Position numbers and translations under genes: made by a program
Notes under the pieces: generated by a model
What the model was told of the DNA's origin: nothing
Databases searched by the model: none
The model's input: only the letters and a program-made list of their open reading frames with translations
In this document: positions 7,116 to 13,339 of the stretch, piece by piece
Position numbering within the stretch: the first letter of the stretch is position 1
Layout of the letters: the number at the start of each line of letters is the position of its first letter
NCBI GenBank assembly: GCA_052389755.1
Contig: JBQTHP010000169.1
Location: 1-18,792 of the forward strand
Direction of reading: 5' to 3'
DNA length: 18,792 nt
Source: JBQTHP01 sp052389755
Lineage (GTDB): Bacteria > Pseudomonadota > Gammaproteobacteria > Steroidobacterales > Steroidobacteraceae

Positions 7116-8072
7116 GTGGATACGCAGCAAACCCTGGCGCTGTTTGCCGGCAATGCCAACCCGGCGCTCGCACACGACATTGCGCGGCATCTCGCGCAGC
7201 CCGTCGGGCGCGCCCACGTCGGTCGCTTCAGCGACGGCGAGGTCAACGTCGAGATCATGGAGAACGTGCGCGGGCGCGACGTCTTCATCGTGCAGCCGAC
7301 GTGCCCGCCGGCGAACGACACGCTGATGGAGCTGCTCGTGATGGTCGATGCGTGCCGGCGCGCATCGGCCGCGCGCATCAGCGCGGTGGTGCCGTATTTC
7401 GGATATTCGCGCCAGGATCGGCGGCCGCGCGCGACGCGCTCGGCGATCACGGCGAAGCTGGCGGCGAACATGATCTCCGAGGCGGGCGTGAATCGACTGC
7501 TGACGATCGACCTGCACGCCGAACAGATCCAGGGATTCTTCGATATCCCGGTGGACAACGTGTACGCCTCGCCGGTGCTGCTGGGCGATGCGTACAAGCA
7601 GAACTACCGGAACATGGTCGTGGTATCGCCCGACGTGGGCGGCGTGGTGCGGGCGCGAGCGCTCGCGAAGCGCCTCGACGATGCGGACCTCGCCATCATC
7701 GACAAGCGGCGGCCGCACCCGAACGAGTCGAAGGTAATGAACGTCATTGGCGAGGTCGAAGGCAAGACCTGCGTGATGGTGGACGACATGGTGGACACCG
7801 GCGGCACGCTCGCGCAGGCCGCGCAGGCGCTGAAGGACGAGGGCGCGACGAAAGTGGTGGCGTACATCACGCACCCGGTGCTCTCGGGCGGCGCGGTGGA
7901 ACGCATCATGAAGTCGGCGCTCGATGAGCTGGTGGTGACCGACACGATCCCGTTGTCGGAAGCCGCGAGGAGCTGCGGCCGCATCCGGCAGCTGTCGGTG
8001 GCGGCCCTGCTCGCCGAGACCATTCGCCGGATTCGGGATGAGGAGAGCGTGAGCTCGCTGTACGTGGATTGA
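7116..8072 (+). CDS. prs: Ribose-phosphate pyrophosphokinase (PRPP synthase)
   Basis: Prs makes phosphoribosyl pyrophosphate from ribose 5-phosphate and ATP, feeding purine, pyrimidine, NAD, histidine and tryptophan synthesis in the cytosol. The 318-residue product has normal length and the family blocks in order: LALFAGNANPALAHDIARHL, VGRFSDGEVNVEI, PYFGYSRQDRR, TIDLHAEQIQGFFDIPVDN with the metal/ATP-binding His, VVVSPDVGGVVRARALAKRL, and the PRPP-binding loop VMVDDMVDTGGTL near residues 222-234. The start is a GTG with little Shine-Dalgarno. In related genomes prs directly follows tRNA-Gln; here the HigBA-like module separates them. rplY begins 11 bp after the stop, so the two are likely co-transcribed. 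Confidence 0.97.
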   Translation: MDTQQTLALFAGNANPALAHDIARHLAQPVGRAHVGRFSDGEVNVEIMENVRGRDVFIVQPTCPPANDTLMELLVMVDACRRASAARISAVVPYFGYSRQDRRPRATRSAITAKLAANMISEAGVNRLLTIDLHAEQIQGFFDIPVDNVYASPVLLGDAYKQNYRNMVVVSPDVGGVVRARALAKRLDDADLAIIDKRRPHPNESKVMNVIGEVEGKTCVMVDDMVDTGGTLAQAAQALKDEGATKVVAYITHPVLSGGAVERIMKSALDELVVTDTIPLSEAARSCGRIRQLSVAALLAETIRRIRDEESVSSLYVD

Positions 8073-8083
8073 AGGAAACGTCA

Positions 8084-8863
8084 ATGAAGATCTCATACAC
8101 CATCGGCGCGGACTTCCGCGAGACGCAAGGCAAAGGTGCGAGCCGCCGCCTGCGTCACAAGGGAAAAGTTCCGGCCATTCTCTACGGCGGCCATCGGGAG
8201 CCGAAGGCGCTGATCCTCGATCAGCAGAACCTGCTCACGATGATCTCGGATGAGAAGTTCTACTCATCGATCGTGGAGCTGAAGGTCGGCGACGAGAAGC
8301 AGGCCGCGATCATCAAGGACATCCAGATGCATCCGGCGCGCAACGTCGTCGTGCACGTGGATCTGCAACGCGTGCTCGAGAACGAGCGGATCCGGATCCG
8401 TGTGCCGATCCATTTCCTGAACGAGAGCGCTGCGCCGGGCGTAAAGGACCAGGGCGGCGTCGTGTCGCACATGCGTGCAGACGTCGAGGTTGCAACCCTG
8501 CCGAAGGACTTGCCGGAATACCTGGAGCTCGATCTCGGCGGCATGCATCTCAACGAGACGAAGTTCCTCTCGGACATCAAGGCGCCCGAAGGCGTCGTCA
8601 TCACCGATCTGGTCCACGGCAAGAACACGCCGATTGCCTCGATCCACGCCCCGCGTGCCGAGGAAGTGGAGCCCACTCCCGAGGAGGTCGCCGCTGCCGC
8701 GGTGCCGGCCGAGGGCGCGGTGGCTGCTGCACCGGCTGCCGCCGGTCCACCGGGCGCGCCGGGCGCTGCTCCTCCCGCGACGCCCGCTGCGGGCGCAGAG
8801 GCGAAGAAGGACGAGAAGGCCGAGAAGGCCGCCGCTCCTGCGAAGGGGGAGAAGAAGAAGTAA
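8084..8863 (+). CDS. rplY: 50S ribosomal protein L25, long Ctc form
   Basis: L25 binds the 5S rRNA of the large ribosomal subunit. The 259-residue product is the long Ctc/TL5 type: an N-terminal L25 domain (about residues 1-92, with GKGASRRLRHKGKVPAILYG and IIKDIQMHPARNVVVHVDLQ) and the C-terminal TL5 beta domain (about 93-185, with VPIHFLNESAAPGVKDQGGV). A long Ala/Pro/Gly- and Lys-rich low-complexity tail ends in KKK. The ATG at 8084 has a good AAGGA 7 bp upstream and is preferred to a TTG at 8069. The stop codon lies inside a strong hairpin. The rplY-pth-ychF order is conserved. Confidence 0.95.
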   Translation: MKISYTIGADFRETQGKGASRRLRHKGKVPAILYGGHREPKALILDQQNLLTMISDEKFYSSIVELKVGDEKQAAIIKDIQMHPARNVVVHVDLQRVLENERIRIRVPIHFLNESAAPGVKDQGGVVSHMRADVEVATLPKDLPEYLELDLGGMHLNETKFLSDIKAPEGVVITDLVHGKNTPIASIHAPRAEEVEPTPEEVAAAAVPAEGAVAAAPAAAGPPGAPGAAPPATPAAGAEAKKDEKAEKAAAPAKGEKKK

Positions 8864-8886
8864 TCGCGCTCACGCGCGATTACTTC
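8857..8886 (+). terminator. Strong hairpin spanning the rplY stop codon
   Basis: Thirteen consecutive pairs can form: GAAGTAATCGCGC (8857-8869) with GCGCGATTACTTC (8874-8886) around the loop TCAC. The rplY TAA (8861-8863) is inside the 5' arm. There is no following T-run on the plus strand, so it may act as an mRNA 3'-end stabiliser or pausing structure and not as a standard intrinsic terminator. Confidence 0.55.
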
Positions 8887-8894
8887 GGCGTCCC

Positions 8895-8990
8895 GCCTTC
8901 CGTCTTCCGCCTTCCGGTGAGAGGGTTACCGCCAGCGCGGCGGTAACCGCTCTTCTCCGGCCGGACGTCGGAAGCCGGAAGTCGGAAGCC
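8895..8990. repeat. ~96-bp imperfect palindrome between rplY and pth
   Basis: The outer arms carry three tandem CTTCCG-type heptads (8896-8916) and their inverse CGGAAG heptads (8969-8989), complementary at 18 of 21 positions. Nested inside is a perfect 10-bp stem, GGTTACCGCC/GGCGGTAACC (8924-8933/8939-8948), with loop AGCGC. The design suggests a REP/BIME- or MITE-like intergenic element. It ends 12 bp before the pth ATG, which has no clear Shine-Dalgarno, so the element may form the pth leader. Confidence 0.65.
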
Positions 8991-9001
8991 CCATCCTCCG
9001 C

Positions 9002-9631
9002 ATGGCTGGCCTCGCCCTCAAGATCATCGTCGGGCTCGGTAACCCCGGGTCCGCCTACGCACGCACGCGTCACAACGCCGGCTTCTGGTTTGCCGACGAG
9101 CTCGCGCGGCGCCACGGCGGCACGTTTCGCATGGAGTCGAAGCACCGCGCGGAGCTCGCGCGCGTGCGCATCGCCGAGCAAGACATCTGGCTCGCGAAGC
9201 CGATGAGCTTCATGAACCTGAGCGGCGGACCGGTGACGAGTGTCACCGGCTTCTACAAAGCCGCGCCCGGCGAGCTGCTCGTCGCGCACGACGAGCTCGA
9301 TCTCGAGCCCGGCGACGTGCGCCTGAAACACGCAGGCGGACACGGCGGACACAACGGGCTGCGGGACATCATCGCGAACATCGGCGCGGAGTTCTGGCGC
9401 GTGCGCATCGGTGTCGGTCATCCGGGAGAGAAACACGACGTGGTGAATTACCTCACGCGCGCATCGGCCGCGGACGATGCGCTCATTCACGAGGCCGTGA
9501 ACGCGGCCGCCGACATCGTGCCGTTGCTCCTGCAAGAGGGTGCGCAGAAGGCGATGCATCGGCTGCATAGCCCTCCTCACCCTTCCCTCTCCCCCCGTAA
9601 GCCGGGGGGAGAGGGTGCCGAAGGCGGGTGA
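9002..9631 (+). CDS. pth: Peptidyl-tRNA hydrolase with repeat-derived C-terminus
   Basis: Pth cleaves the ester bond of peptidyl-tRNAs released from stalled ribosomes, recycling tRNA. The catalytic residues are visible: Asn14 in GLGNPG, His24 in TRHNAG, Asp97 in AHDELDLEPG and Asn118 in GGHGGHNGLRDI, with KPMSFMNLSGGPV in between. The normal fold is complete at about residue 190 (QKAMHRLH). The remaining roughly 20 residues, Pro/Ser/Gly-rich (SPPHPSLSPRKPGGEG), are translated from a palindromic repeat element that starts at 9571, so the original stop seems to have been replaced. The catalytic core is intact and the enzyme is probably functional. The Shine-Dalgarno is weak because a different palindrome occupies the leader. 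Confidence 0.96.
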   Translation: MAGLALKIIVGLGNPGSAYARTRHNAGFWFADELARRHGGTFRMESKHRAELARVRIAEQDIWLAKPMSFMNLSGGPVTSVTGFYKAAPGELLVAHDELDLEPGDVRLKHAGGHGGHNGLRDIIANIGAEFWRVRIGVGHPGEKHDVVNYLTRASAADDALIHEAVNAAADIVPLLLQEGAQKAMHRLHSPPHPSLSPRKPGGEGAEGG

Positions 9632-9636
9632 GGGGG
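9571..9636. repeat. Palindromic repeat overlapping the pth 3' end
   Basis: Nested inverted repeats: inner arms CCCTCTCCCCCC (9585-9596) and GGGGGGAGAGGG (9604-9615), a perfect 12 bp with a 7-nt loop; then CCTT/AAGG (9581-9584/9621-9624); then outer arms CCTCACCC (9575-9582) and GGGTGAGG (9626-9633), which share two bases with the CCTT arm. This resembles widespread proteobacterial intergenic palindromes of the CCCTCTCCCC type. It encodes the final pth codons and stop and ends one base before the ychF ATG. Confidence 0.75.
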
Positions 9637-9637
9637 T

Positions 9638-10729
9638 ATGCCGATCCGGTGCGGAATCGTCGGCTTACCCAACGTCGGTAAATCGACCCTGTTCAATGCG
9701 CTCACGCGCGCGCAGATCGCGGCAGAGAACTATGCGTTCTGCACGATCGACCCGAACGTCGGTGTGGTGCCGGTGCCGGATCCGCGCCTCGAGAAGCTCG
9801 CCGCCATCGCGAAACCCGAAACGGTCGTTCCGACTACGGTGGAGTTCGTGGACATCGCGGGGCTCGTCGCGGGCGCCTCGCAAGGCGAAGGACTCGGCAA
9901 TCAGTTCCTCGCGCACATCCGCGAGGTCGATGCGATCGCCCACGTCGTGCGGTGCTTCGAAGATCCCGACGTGCACCACGTATCGAACAAGGTGCATCCG
10001 ATCGCGGACATCGAGACGATCGACACGGAGCTCGCGCTCGCCGATCTTGCCACGGCCGACAAGGCGGTGGAGCGCGCCGCGAAGGCCGCGAAGAGCGGCG
10101 ACAAGGATTCGATCCGCAAGCGCGACCTGTTCGAGCGTGTGAAGAAGCATCTCAACGACGGCCAGCCCGCCCGCTCGCTATCCCTCACCGACGAAGAGCG
10201 GCGTGACGTGCGCGAGCTGCAGCTGCTGACGGCAAAACCGGTGATGTACGTCGCGAACGTGGACGAGAAGGGCTTCAAGGCCAACCCGCATCTGGCGGCC
10301 ATCGAGCAGCGGGCGGCGACGGAAGGCGCCGTGGTCGTGCCGGTGTGCGCGGCGATCGAAGCGGAGATCTCGCAGCTCGAGGAGGCCGATCGCGCCGAGT
10401 TTCTTGCGGAGCTGGGCCTCGAGGAGCCGGGATTGAATCGCGTGATTCGCGCGGCGTATCGGCTGCTCGGACTGCAGACGTTCTTCACCGCCGGACCGAA
10501 GGAAGTGCGCGCCTGGACCGTGCGTGCGGGCGCCACCGCCCCGCAAGCCGCCGGTGTCATCCATACGGATTTCGAGCGCGGGTTCATTCGCGCGGAAGTC
10601 ATCGCGCTGGATGACTACCTGGCCGCGCGTGGGGAGGCGGGCGCGAAGGAAGCCGGCAAGCTCAGGCTCGAAGGAAAAGAGTACGTCGTGCGCGAGGGCG
10701 ACGTCATGCGCTTCCGGTTCAACGTGTAG
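9638..10729 (+). CDS. ychF: Redox-regulated ATPase/GTPase YchF (OLA1 family)
   Basis: YchF is an Obg-related P-loop NTPase that prefers ATP and associates with the ribosome. The 363-residue product has the usual length. It shows the P-loop GLPNVGKST at residues 9-17, the G3-like DIAGLVAGASQGEGLGNQFL, an inserted helical domain near 120-200, the G4 equivalent VANVDEKG, and a C-terminal TGS domain (about 280-363) with TFFTAGPKEVRAWTVRAG and the terminal KEYVVREGDVMRFRFNV. The start is fixed by homology (MPIRCGIVGLPN). Only one base separates the ATG from the preceding palindromic element, whose GAGGGGG could serve as a very close Shine-Dalgarno. Confidence 0.97.
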   Translation: MPIRCGIVGLPNVGKSTLFNALTRAQIAAENYAFCTIDPNVGVVPVPDPRLEKLAAIAKPETVVPTTVEFVDIAGLVAGASQGEGLGNQFLAHIREVDAIAHVVRCFEDPDVHHVSNKVHPIADIETIDTELALADLATADKAVERAAKAAKSGDKDSIRKRDLFERVKKHLNDGQPARSLSLTDEERRDVRELQLLTAKPVMYVANVDEKGFKANPHLAAIEQRAATEGAVVVPVCAAIEAEISQLEEADRAEFLAELGLEEPGLNRVIRAAYRLLGLQTFFTAGPKEVRAWTVRAGATAPQAAGVIHTDFERGFIRAEVIALDDYLAARGEAGAKEAGKLRLEGKEYVVREGDVMRFRFNV

Positions 10730-10754
10730 CCTGCGCGGGTCCGGTCAGGCGCAT

Positions 10755-10874
10755 GCCGCATACGCGCGGCTTGGACAGCCGATGCCGGAGGCGTGGCCCG
10801 CAGCGCGCGAGTCGGAGCGTGCGTACCTTCTGTGAACCTCCGTGGTAAGGCATGGGGGTCCCGAATGGGAACTC
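10755..10874. repeat. ~120-bp direct repeat, left copy, flanking vapBC
   Basis: This stretch, from TACGCGCGGCTTGG to TCCCGAATGGGAACTC, recurs in the same orientation at 11695-11815 with roughly 90 percent identity by eye and one single-base length difference near the right end. About 820 bp, holding only the VapBC pair, lie between the copies. The left copy is noncoding and follows the ychF stop by 25 bp. The right copy overlaps the 3' end of the PIN gene. Confidence 0.85.
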
Positions 10875-10943
10875 AAACGCGAGGCCTTGACGACGGCATA
10901 TGCTACACAGATGCTAGGTACCGGTCAGCGTGGAGACTCACCA

Positions 10944-11234
10944 ATGGCGCGCATGAATCCTGAAAAGAGACAGCCGCACAGGACGAAGTCTTCGACGGCT
11001 ACCAAACGAGCTTCGATTTTCCGTAACGGAAGTAATCAGGCCGTGCGGTTACCGCAAGAACTGCGCTTTGCTGATGATGTAAAGGAAGTCCGTATCCGCA
11101 AGCAGGGCGACGCTTTGCTTATCTCCCCGGTTAAGCCTGATTGGAATTCGTTCTTTGCGATTGATGCTAACGTACCAGACGATTTTCTGACGTCTCGCGA
11201 CGACACACCACCGCAACGCCGCACTTCCCTATGA
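10944..11234 (+). CDS. vapB: VapB-like antitoxin (SpoVT/AbrB fold)
   Basis: A 96-residue antitoxin. The swapped-hairpin DNA-binding domain lies at about residues 27-66: RASIFRNGSNQAVRLPQELR, then FADDVKEVRIRKQGDALLIS. The C-terminal tail DWNSFFAIDANVPDDFL is typical of the segment that wraps the cognate PIN toxin. I place the start at the ATG at 10944, which has GGAG 8 bp upstream. The reading frame stays open further upstream into the direct repeat, but that part does not resemble the family. The stop overlaps the vapC ATG (ATGA). A TTGACG at 10887-10892 may be a -35 element, but no good -10 pairs with it. A/T-ending codons (TTA, GTA, CTA, AAT) are frequent, unlike ychF, which suggests acquisition. 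Confidence 0.88.
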   Translation: MARMNPEKRQPHRTKSSTATKRASIFRNGSNQAVRLPQELRFADDVKEVRIRKQGDALLISPVKPDWNSFFAIDANVPDDFLTSRDDTPPQRRTSL

Positions 11235-11626
11235 CCGGCTACATGCTGGACACGGATATTGCCAGCTACACGATCAGACGCCGTCCATCCACACTCGCCG
11301 CAAAATTTCAGCAACACGCCGAAATCCTCTGCGTCTCTGTAATGACGGCGGCGGAGTTGCGCTTCGGCGCGGAGAAATCGGGCCGCCCGAAGCTCGCGGA
11401 CTTGGTGGAAGCGTTCCTGGAACGTCTCGCTATTTTGGATTGGACTGACGAGGTCAGTTTCCACTACGCGCGGATTCGCTCGTCGCTCGAGCGAGCCGGT
11501 AAACCGATCGGCAACATGGATTTGCTGATCGCGTCGCACGCCGTCTCGCAGGGCGTCACTCTAGTTACGAACAACATGAAGCATTTCTCCGTTGTGCCGG
11601 GCCTAAAGGTTGAGGTGTGGAACTAG
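11231..11626 (+). CDS. vapC: VapC-like PIN-domain ribonuclease toxin
   Basis: A 131-residue PIN-domain toxin of the VapC group, predicted to cleave RNA with Mg2+ or Mn2+. The acidic active-site residues are present: Asp7 in YMLDTDIASY, a Glu in MTAAELRFGAEKSG near residue 43, and Asp in GNMDLLIASHA near residue 98, followed by LVTNNMKHFSVVPGL with the conserved Thr-Asn. Length and motif spacing are normal, so the toxin looks intact. It is coupled to vapB through the ATGA overlap. The 52 bp to the end of the convergent PIN gene contain no clear terminator. Confidence 0.93.
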   Translation: MTGYMLDTDIASYTIRRRPSTLAAKFQQHAEILCVSVMTAAELRFGAEKSGRPKLADLVEAFLERLAILDWTDEVSFHYARIRSSLERAGKPIGNMDLLIASHAVSQGVTLVTNNMKHFSVVPGLKVEVWN

Positions 11627-11678
11627 GCCCATGCATCCGCGGTAGCCATCGCTTGGCGGAGCACGGGAATCGGAATAA

Positions 11679-12149
11679 TCAAGGGGATGCACACGCGGCA
11701 TATGCGTGGCTTGGATAGCCGATGCCGGAAGCGCGGCCCGCAGCGCGCGAGTCGGAGCGTGCGGACCTTCTGTGAACCTCCATGGCGAGCCAGTGGGGGT
11801 CCCGAATGGGAACTCGCAGCTCGCGCGCGATCGTTGCCAGGGCAGGTTCTGTGGTCAGCACCGCCCATGCGTTCGTCGCGGCGAGCGCGAGCGCGAAAGC
11901 ATCCATGAGCGACAGGTGCGGATGTTGCCGGTAGAGCGTCACGGCGGCCTCGATACCGGCGAGCGACTCAACCCGCAGTCCCAGCCTGCGTAGCCGCTCG
12001 CCTCCGTTCGCATGTAGCTCGCGCGCGTACAGCACGTCCGGCACCGCGAGTTTCACGCGCAACTCGAGCGCGTGGCTCACCATGCGCAGTGACTCCGTCC
12101 CCGCGCATGCGACGCTGTCGAGCACGAGCACTTTCATCGTTCCGATCAT
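11679..12149 (-). CDS. PIN-like domain protein paired with XRE-ImmA/IrrE gene
   Basis: From the ATG at 12149 (GAGGGG lies 6 bp upstream; a second ATG is at 12137) the product is about 156 residues. PIN-like features are the N-terminal MKVLVLDSVACAG with Asp, LAVPDVLYARELHANGG with Glu, HLSLMDAFALALAATNAW with Asp, and VLTTEPALATIARELRVPIR, where the usual Asp after LT is replaced. A ribonuclease toxin role is plausible but unproven. The last ~40 residues (from about IRDPHW on) are encoded antisense to the right copy of the 120-bp repeat; the final part is Arg/Ser/Ala-rich and probably not native. The gene lies 20 bp downstream of the XRE-ImmA/IrrE gene, in an apparent two-gene operon. Confidence 0.7.
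   Translation of the reverse strand: MIGTMKVLVLDSVACAGTESLRMVSHALELRVKLAVPDVLYARELHANGGERLRRLGLRVESLAGIEAAVTLYRQHPHLSLMDAFALALAATNAWAVLTTEPALATIARELRVPIRDPHWLAMEVHRRSARSDSRAAGRASGIGYPSHAYAACASP
11695..11815. repeat. ~120-bp direct repeat, right copy, flanking vapBC
   Basis: This is the second copy of the repeat at 10755-10874, same orientation. Differences are scattered (mostly transitions) plus one extra base around 11781-11793, so the copies are not recent exact duplicates. It overlaps the 3' end of the minus-strand PIN gene, whose stop lies at 11679-11681 just beyond the repeat. Recombination between the copies would remove vapBC and leave a single repeat. Confidence 0.85.
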
Positions 12150-12169
12150 CCTGCACCCCTCGTCTCGAG

Positions 12170-13231
12170 TCAGGTCAGGCCGCGACCCGCCATGCGAGCC
12201 CTGAGATCCCGCACAGGAATCCCGAGCAGCTCCGCGGCCTTCGCCTCTGAAACGGCCCCTTCCGCCAGCGCCCTGTAACACAGGCGCTCGAACCGCATCG
12301 GTCGCGCCGGCGGCATGGCGAACGGTTCTCGATAAGGCGGCGTACGCCATCCGGCACGTGAAAACTGCCGGAAGAGAGAGCGGAACATCGAATCAGAGAA
12401 AATTCCGAGATCCCTGCAGCGGAACGCCACTGCCTGCACGCTTACGCCGAACAGCTTCTTGATCTCGAGCAGCTCGCCGCGACTGACGGACTGCCGATGC
12501 CGGCCGACGACGCTCCACAGACTCTCTGCCGGCATCAGGAGCGCGCCTGCGAAGCGATGGGCCGCCCGCTCGGCCTCGATGTCCGGCGCCACGGCGAGGA
12601 CGAGATGACCGAGCTCGTGAGCAAGCGTAAACCGCTGGCGCTCGCCCCAGTCCGCGCCGTTGACGACGACGACCGGCAGCGGCTCCTTGCCGGATCTCCG
12701 TACGCTCGCCGTGAGTCCGTCGATGCCGGGCAGCTCCGCTGACATGACCTTCACGCCGCGTTCTTCGAGAAGCTCGATGAAATTCGGGATCGGATCGAGC
12801 CCGAGGCCCCAGTGGCCGCGCACGCCGCGAGCTGCATGGTCCGCATCGGCGTACTGCCGCACGGGAAAGGGCGCTTCGCGCGGCCGGTCCCAGCGGTCGC
12901 CCGGTAAGCCGAGAATCGATTCGATAGCGAGATAGCGCTCGAGGAAATGCAGCACCATCGCCTGCACGCGGGCTTCGTCCTTCCTGCGCGTCAGGGCCCG
13001 CTTCCGGAAATCCACGGCTTCGAGAACGAGCTCGCCGTCGCTGACCAGGTGCTCCAGCGAAACATTCAGAGCGTTCGCGAGCGCGAGGAGGACGTCGGAC
13101 GACGGCATGGACTCGTCGCGTTCGTACTTGCCTATCGCCTGCGCGGTCACGCGACCGTCGATCTTCCGCTGAAGGCCCCGCAGCGATAAGCCGGCGGCGT
13201 TGCGGGCGAGCCTGAGCCGTTTGCCGATCAC
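12170..13231 (-). CDS. XRE regulator fused to ImmA/IrrE zinc metallopeptidase
   Basis: A 353-residue two-domain protein. Residues 1-65 form an XRE helix-turn-helix (RLRLARNAAGLSLRGLQRKI, then AQAIGKYERDESMPSSDVLL). Residues about 140-260 form an ImmA/IrrE (DUF955) zinc peptidase with HELGH at 205-209 and a likely third ligand, Glu221, in EAERAAHRFAGALLMP. The C-terminal part includes SEAKAAELLGIPVRDLRARM, which looks like a further HTH. Members of this family cleave or control repressors (ImmA, IrrE/DdrO) or act as the antitoxin-like partner of small toxins. The close downstream PIN gene supports the latter here, as inference. The start is a GTG with GAGGT about 9 bp upstream. The zinc site appears intact. 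Confidence 0.88.
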   Translation of the reverse strand: MIGKRLRLARNAAGLSLRGLQRKIDGRVTAQAIGKYERDESMPSSDVLLALANALNVSLEHLVSDGELVLEAVDFRKRALTRRKDEARVQAMVLHFLERYLAIESILGLPGDRWDRPREAPFPVRQYADADHAARGVRGHWGLGLDPIPNFIELLEERGVKVMSAELPGIDGLTASVRRSGKEPLPVVVVNGADWGERQRFTLAHELGHLVLAVAPDIEAERAAHRFAGALLMPAESLWSVVGRHRQSVSRGELLEIKKLFGVSVQAVAFRCRDLGIFSDSMFRSLFRQFSRAGWRTPPYREPFAMPPARPMRFERLCYRALAEGAVSEAKAAELLGIPVRDLRARMAGRGLT

Positions 13232-13255
13232 ACGAACGCTACCTCAAAGTACGTG

Positions 13256-13292
13256 GTTTACAAAACACGACAGATCAATCAGAATTGTAAAC
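13256..13292. promoter_or_regulatory. Inverted repeat between divergent genes, possible operator
   Basis: GTTTACAA (13256-13263) and TTGTAAAC (13285-13292) are perfect inverted copies separated by 21 bp. They sit in the AT-rich 108-bp gap between the XRE-ImmA/IrrE gene and the divergent hypothetical gene. The position suits binding by the XRE protein to control its own operon and perhaps the neighbour; this is inference. Confidence 0.45.
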
Positions 13293-13339
13293 GCGCGAGG
13301 AGCCTTCCTCAAGGAACTTCTCAAGGAGCGGGTCGCTAA

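Noticed and set aside
10842..10943. Extended N-terminus of the VapB antitoxin starting at 10842
   Set aside because: The upstream part is translated from the direct repeat and does not resemble the family. The ATG at 10944 has a proper Shine-Dalgarno.
10755..11815. The vapBC flanking repeats as integron attC sites
   Set aside because: Size (~120 bp) and toxin-antitoxin cargo fit a cassette, but neither the RYYYAAC nor the GTTRRRY core sites are found at the ends on either strand, and the repeat lacks overall dyad symmetry.
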